From Cohnella phaseoli (GTDB taxonomy: Bacteria; Bacillota; Bacilli; Paenibacillales; Paenibacillaceae): a stretch of 64,000 bases of DNA. Location: assembly GCF_003386235.1 (NCBI RefSeq), contig NZ_QRDZ01000001.1, forward strand, positions 186,001 to 250,000, written 5' to 3'. Each line of letters starts with the position of its first letter. Within the stretch, counting starts at the first letter, position 1. Of this stretch, positions 61,476 to 64,000 are shown piece after piece. The notes below the pieces were generated by a model. It did no database searches, was not told where the DNA came from, and saw only the letters and a list, made by a program, of their open reading frames with translations. The position numbers were made by a program, and so were the translations under genes.

Positions 61476-62738
61476 ATGAAGAAACACATTATTACTTTAG
61501 TGCTATTTGCTGTCTTGATCTCATTAGCATCCCCTCCGGCGTCTGCGGCAACTGGTTTTACTGACGTTGGCCCGAACGAGTATGCTTGGGCGCAGGAAGC
61601 TGTTGCTTATATGGCTGACAATGGTTACATGAAAGGAGACGGCAAGGGGAATTTCAAACCTGCCAAACCTATAACGAAAGCGGAGTTAGGCGTATTGCTG
61701 TATCGGATGTTTCCTGAGCTTCGTTCGAAGTTTCCGCCCAACCGTGCGATTATACCGTCCGATCTACCCGCCAAGCACTGGGCTCGGGAAGAGCTTCTCT
61801 CTGTTTTCGTTTACACGGATCATCGGAAATATAATATTGGGAATTATGGGAGTGGGGATAAATATACGCTTCAACCCGATGCTAAAGTGAATCGTTGGAA
61901 GACGATGATCATACTCAATGAGATGTTTCCGCTTAATGAAGATGAAGTGTTGCCTATGGCTGTCTTAAACCCTGTGCTTAAGCGGATTAAGGATATTAAA
62001 CGTGTAGCCATAAAAGAAGGCGGCGGGTATTCCCAAAATAATTGCGCTCGTATGGCCAATCAACCGATTATCTGTCTTTTTTCCAGTCGTACTGAGCTTG
62101 ACGGGGGCGGCGATGACGATGCGGATCTGGCTCTTGCTCTCTATAATATGGTCTCGCACGGGATTCTCACGCCAGATAAGAATGGGAAGTTCCGGCCCAA
62201 AGCGACGATTACGAGGGCGGAGATTGCCACGATTCTGTATCGCATCAAGCAACTAGTCGATTCGAAGACAATAAACGTGTATCAAAGTCCGTGCTGGGCG
62301 CCTTTAGCTATACCCTATCCGGAGGGTTACGCTATTAATGGCAAAACCGAGGAAGAAGCGGTTAACGCTGGGTATTGTCCATCGTCTTCTGGCACATCTA
62401 CGGAGGCAGTTTCTCCTGCTTCTAATGAAGAAATGTCCGCCTCTGACGATGAGATTCCTGCTCCTCACACCGTCCCGGGCAGCGAAACGAATGATCAGGA
62501 AGTTGTCATTAACACTACAGGGCATAAACTGCTCAAAATCAGCGTCACGTCCAGTCAGACGGTAGACCTTAACCTATGGTTGGACGGGAATTTTCAGTAT
62601 GTCTCGGCCAAACAACTCCCGTATGAACTGGACGTATCGAAGAGCAGCAGCGTGAAGGTCAGAGCGGTTACCCGTACCCTGCAAGGTTATCAGAACAAAC
62701 CGTTCGACACTAAACTTATCGTAGAGTGGGCTGACTAA
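61476..62738 (+). CDS. Secreted S-layer-homology domain protein
   Basis: Exported protein of 420 residues with a signal peptide (about 1-25, cleavage after ASAA). SLH module 1 is at about 28-80 (FTDVGPNEYAWAQEAVAYMA, then NGYMKGDGKGNFKPAKPITK), module 2 at about 95-155 and degenerate, and module 3 at about 215-262 (LTPDKNGKFRPKATITRAEI). SLH modules hold proteins on the pyruvylated cell-wall polymer. The remaining 150 residues include a Ser/Pro-rich linker and a beta-rich C-terminal domain (about 345-420) I do not recognise. AAGGAG precedes the ATG. A cell-surface role is clear; activity is unknown. Confidence 0.82.
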   Translation: MKKHIITLVLFAVLISLASPPASAATGFTDVGPNEYAWAQEAVAYMADNGYMKGDGKGNFKPAKPITKAELGVLLYRMFPELRSKFPPNRAIIPSDLPAKHWAREELLSVFVYTDHRKYNIGNYGSGDKYTLQPDAKVNRWKTMIILNEMFPLNEDEVLPMAVLNPVLKRIKDIKRVAIKEGGGYSQNNCARMANQPIICLFSSRTELDGGGDDDADLALALYNMVSHGILTPDKNGKFRPKATITRAEIATILYRIKQLVDSKTINVYQSPCWAPLAIPYPEGYAINGKTEEEAVNAGYCPSSSGTSTEAVSPASNEEMSASDDEIPAPHTVPGSETNDQEVVINTTGHKLLKISVTSSQTVDLNLWLDGNFQYVSAKQLPYELDVSKSSSVKVRAVTRTLQGYQNKPFDTKLIVEWAD

Positions 62739-62766
62739 CCCTGTAGTTTCAAGGGGATTCGAAGTC

Positions 62767-63276
62767 CTATTCCTCGATCCGAATGAGATTAACCTCTTTT
62801 TTCTGCTTTGTTTTTTCAGTTGTAGCGCGAGCCGAAATATCTAAAATAGCTTCCATCTTCTCTACATATTGCTCAGGAATTTCATCCAGCAGGGAGAATA
62901 TTTTTTTGAAGGATTTTTCATAAGCGAATTGTACATATTGGCGATATACTTCTTTGCCTGATGTAGAAACCTTTATGATAATGTTTTTCTTATTATCGGA
63001 AGTATGGTACTTTTCGAGCAGCCCTTTTTCCACCATTTTTTTGACGTGTTTTGAGAAGGCGCTCTTGGATATTCCCAACCGTTTTGCGATTTCCAGCATG
63101 TTTTGGTTTTTATCTTCATTTTCCAATAAATATTCCAGCACTTGAATTTGGGCGGCAGAAAATAAAAAAGCAGTATTGTAGGCGTATTCTTTTTTGTAGG
63201 AATCCGCGTAGGAATTGCCGAACTTCACAAGCTTCTCCACGAATACTCTATATTTCCCCATCCATTCCAGTGACAT
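62767..63276 (-). CDS. MarR-family regulator
   Basis: Winged-helix regulator of about 169 residues. The HTH region reads MLEIAKRLGISKSAFSKHVK, then KMVEKGLLEKYHTSDNKKNI. The preceding helices (FLFSAAQIQVLEYLLENEDK) form the dimer interface. ATG 63276 has GAGGAAGAG upstream; an earlier in-frame start at 63354 has none. Divergent from a secreted hydrolase gene, with a perfect palindrome over that gene's predicted start, so it is likely its repressor. Confidence 0.85.
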   Translation of the reverse strand: MSLEWMGKYRVFVEKLVKFGNSYADSYKKEYAYNTAFLFSAAQIQVLEYLLENEDKNQNMLEIAKRLGISKSAFSKHVKKMVEKGLLEKYHTSDNKKNIIIKVSTSGKEVYRQYVQFAYEKSFKKIFSLLDEIPEQYVEKMEAILDISARATTEKTKQKKEVNLIRIEE

Positions 63277-63353
63277 AAAACCACTCTTCCTCTTCAAATT
63301 ATCTCCTAAAATTATATCAAAAAAAATAATTTTAACATAGCAAGAGACAACCA

Positions 63354-63382
63354 TTGCTATCGTCCATAAAGTGTAGTATAAA
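63354..63382 (+). promoter_or_regulatory. Predicted promoter of the hydrolase gene
   Basis: TTGCTA (63354-63359), 17-bp spacer, TATAAA (63377-63382). Confidence 0.6.
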
Positions 63383-63385
63383 AAC

Positions 63386-63412
63386 TATATAGTTTCCATT
63401 GGAAACTATATA
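63386..63412 (+). promoter_or_regulatory. Palindromic operator, probably for the MarR regulator
   Basis: TATATAGTTTCC and GGAAACTATATA are perfect 12-bp inverted copies three bases apart, just after the -10 box of the hydrolase promoter. Confidence 0.7.
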
Positions 63413-63432
63413 CGTTAAAAGGGGTGTGTATA

Positions 63433-64000
63433 TTGAAAAAGAGGATAAGAAGATTGCTTGTCGTTTCCGTGTTGATGGTTTTTGTAAGCGTTTGTTTTTC
63501 CGGTTTATTGCAAACTTCTTTTGGAAAGGTTGAAATCATTAATTTTAAGCTGCCTACCGAGAATGGACAGTGGTTGTCCGGGCAAGTTTTTAAACCTAAA
63601 CAATCGAGTACTGAGCATAAAGTTCCTTTAGTGATTACCGAGCATGGCTATCTCAACAATAAACACATGCAAGATCTAAACGCAATTGAATTATCGCGCA
63701 GAGGAATTGCGGTTATGACATTTGACGCCTACTATCATGGCAAATCAAGCTCTGCGAGCGAGCCGGTCATGCAGGCGGTAGCGGCAAATGGCGTGGGAAT
63801 GATCCCTTTAGTGGAATTCGCCTATCAAAGTCTTGATTACATTGATAACCAAAGGATCGGGGTTATGGGGCATTCAATGGGGGGAATGTCCGCATGGTTG
63901 ACGTTAATGCACTATGGTTCGCAATATAATGCGGCGATTGAAAAAGCGAAGGCGCCGGATTCGGAAGGCGGCGAGACGATAACGGACGGCGAACAGGCAT
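63433..64000 (+). CDS. Secreted or membrane-anchored alpha/beta hydrolase (partial)
   Basis: The gene starts with TTG behind AAAGGGG and leaves the window at the right edge after 189 codons. Residues 1-30 are a hydrophobic signal or anchor (RLLVVSVLMVFVSVCFSGLL). Then comes an alpha/beta-hydrolase fold with PLVITEHGYLNNK, FDAYYHGKSS and the nucleophile elbow GVMGHSMGGMSAW (serine about residue 145). Substrate unknown; the acid and histidine lie outside the window. It is controlled, by inference, by the divergent MarR protein. Confidence 0.8.
   Translation, partial: MKKRIRRLLVVSVLMVFVSVCFSGLLQTSFGKVEIINFKLPTENGQWLSGQVFKPKQSSTEHKVPLVITEHGYLNNKHMQDLNAIELSRRGIAVMTFDAYYHGKSSSASEPVMQAVAANGVGMIPLVEFAYQSLDYIDNQRIGVMGHSMGGMSAWLTLMHYGSQYNAAIEKAKAPDSEGGETITDGEQA

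Noticed and set aside
1..64000. rRNA, tRNA and CRISPR features
   Set aside because: Both strands were read for cloverleaf, rRNA-like and regularly repeated sequences and none was found.

Overview
The window reads as chromosome of a spore-forming, Gram-positive Firmicute of the Paenibacillus/Cohnella type. The reasons are two Ger(x)C germination lipoproteins and a gerBAC-type operon, strong GGAGG ribosome binding sites with frequent TTG/GTG starts, an S-layer-homology protein, four ydaO-type c-di-AMP riboswitches, and single-subunit enzymes typical of that family. No rRNA, tRNA or CRISPR array was seen.

Layout. 1-2375: left edge with the 3' end of rhamnulokinase and two decayed genes (a beta-helix/CBM6 protein and a truncated MFS transporter). 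2376-8713: a complete cntABCDFE-type operon (opine-metallophore import and export) on the minus strand; its promoter is overlapped by a near-consensus Zur box, and no metallophore-synthesis genes are adjacent. 9276-13046: gerB-gerA-gerC germinant receptor operon. 13065-20684: a GntR/RCK_C (BusR-like) regulator followed by an eight-gene operon for ectoine/hydroxyectoine uptake (ehuBCDA) and synthesis (ectABCD), preceded by a long structured leader. 20685-25370: flavin oxidoreductase with an ArsR repressor, then a scar of IS3, IS110 and tyrosine-recombinase remnants beside an orphan gerC. 25373-28602: a TetR-controlled ABC exporter and a small membrane protein. 28729-34820: the Mrp cation/proton antiporter operon, with mrpA and mrpB fused.

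34847-52175 is a potassium-homeostasis island. It holds a relic of a KtrB gene, two free-standing KdpD-type USP proteins, kdpE with a KdpD kinase half, kdpFABC with a separate tandem-duplicated KdpD sensor half, ktrA, and two ktrB genes. Four c-di-AMP riboswitches (one tandem pair), each region with a terminator before the first gene, sit in front of three of these operons. Together with the BusR-like protein and the ectoine operon, much of the window appears devoted to osmotic and K+ control under c-di-AMP. The sensing half of KdpD has been separated from its kinase and multiplied.

52176-57455 is AT-rich and different in character. It holds several very small genes and a compact Tn7-like element with tnsA and tnsB, TnsB-type end repeats and matching TGTGGT ends. 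There is no tnsC or tniQ. The TnsB carries a C-terminal DUF7695-like zinc-ribbon domain, and a second, free-standing copy of that domain is encoded in the same element. 57543-64000: an AraC regulator divergent from a sugar-phosphate-isomerase-like gene, a beta-helix fragment, a hendecad-repeat coiled-coil protein, an SLH protein, and a MarR regulator divergent from a secreted alpha/beta hydrolase that runs off the right edge.
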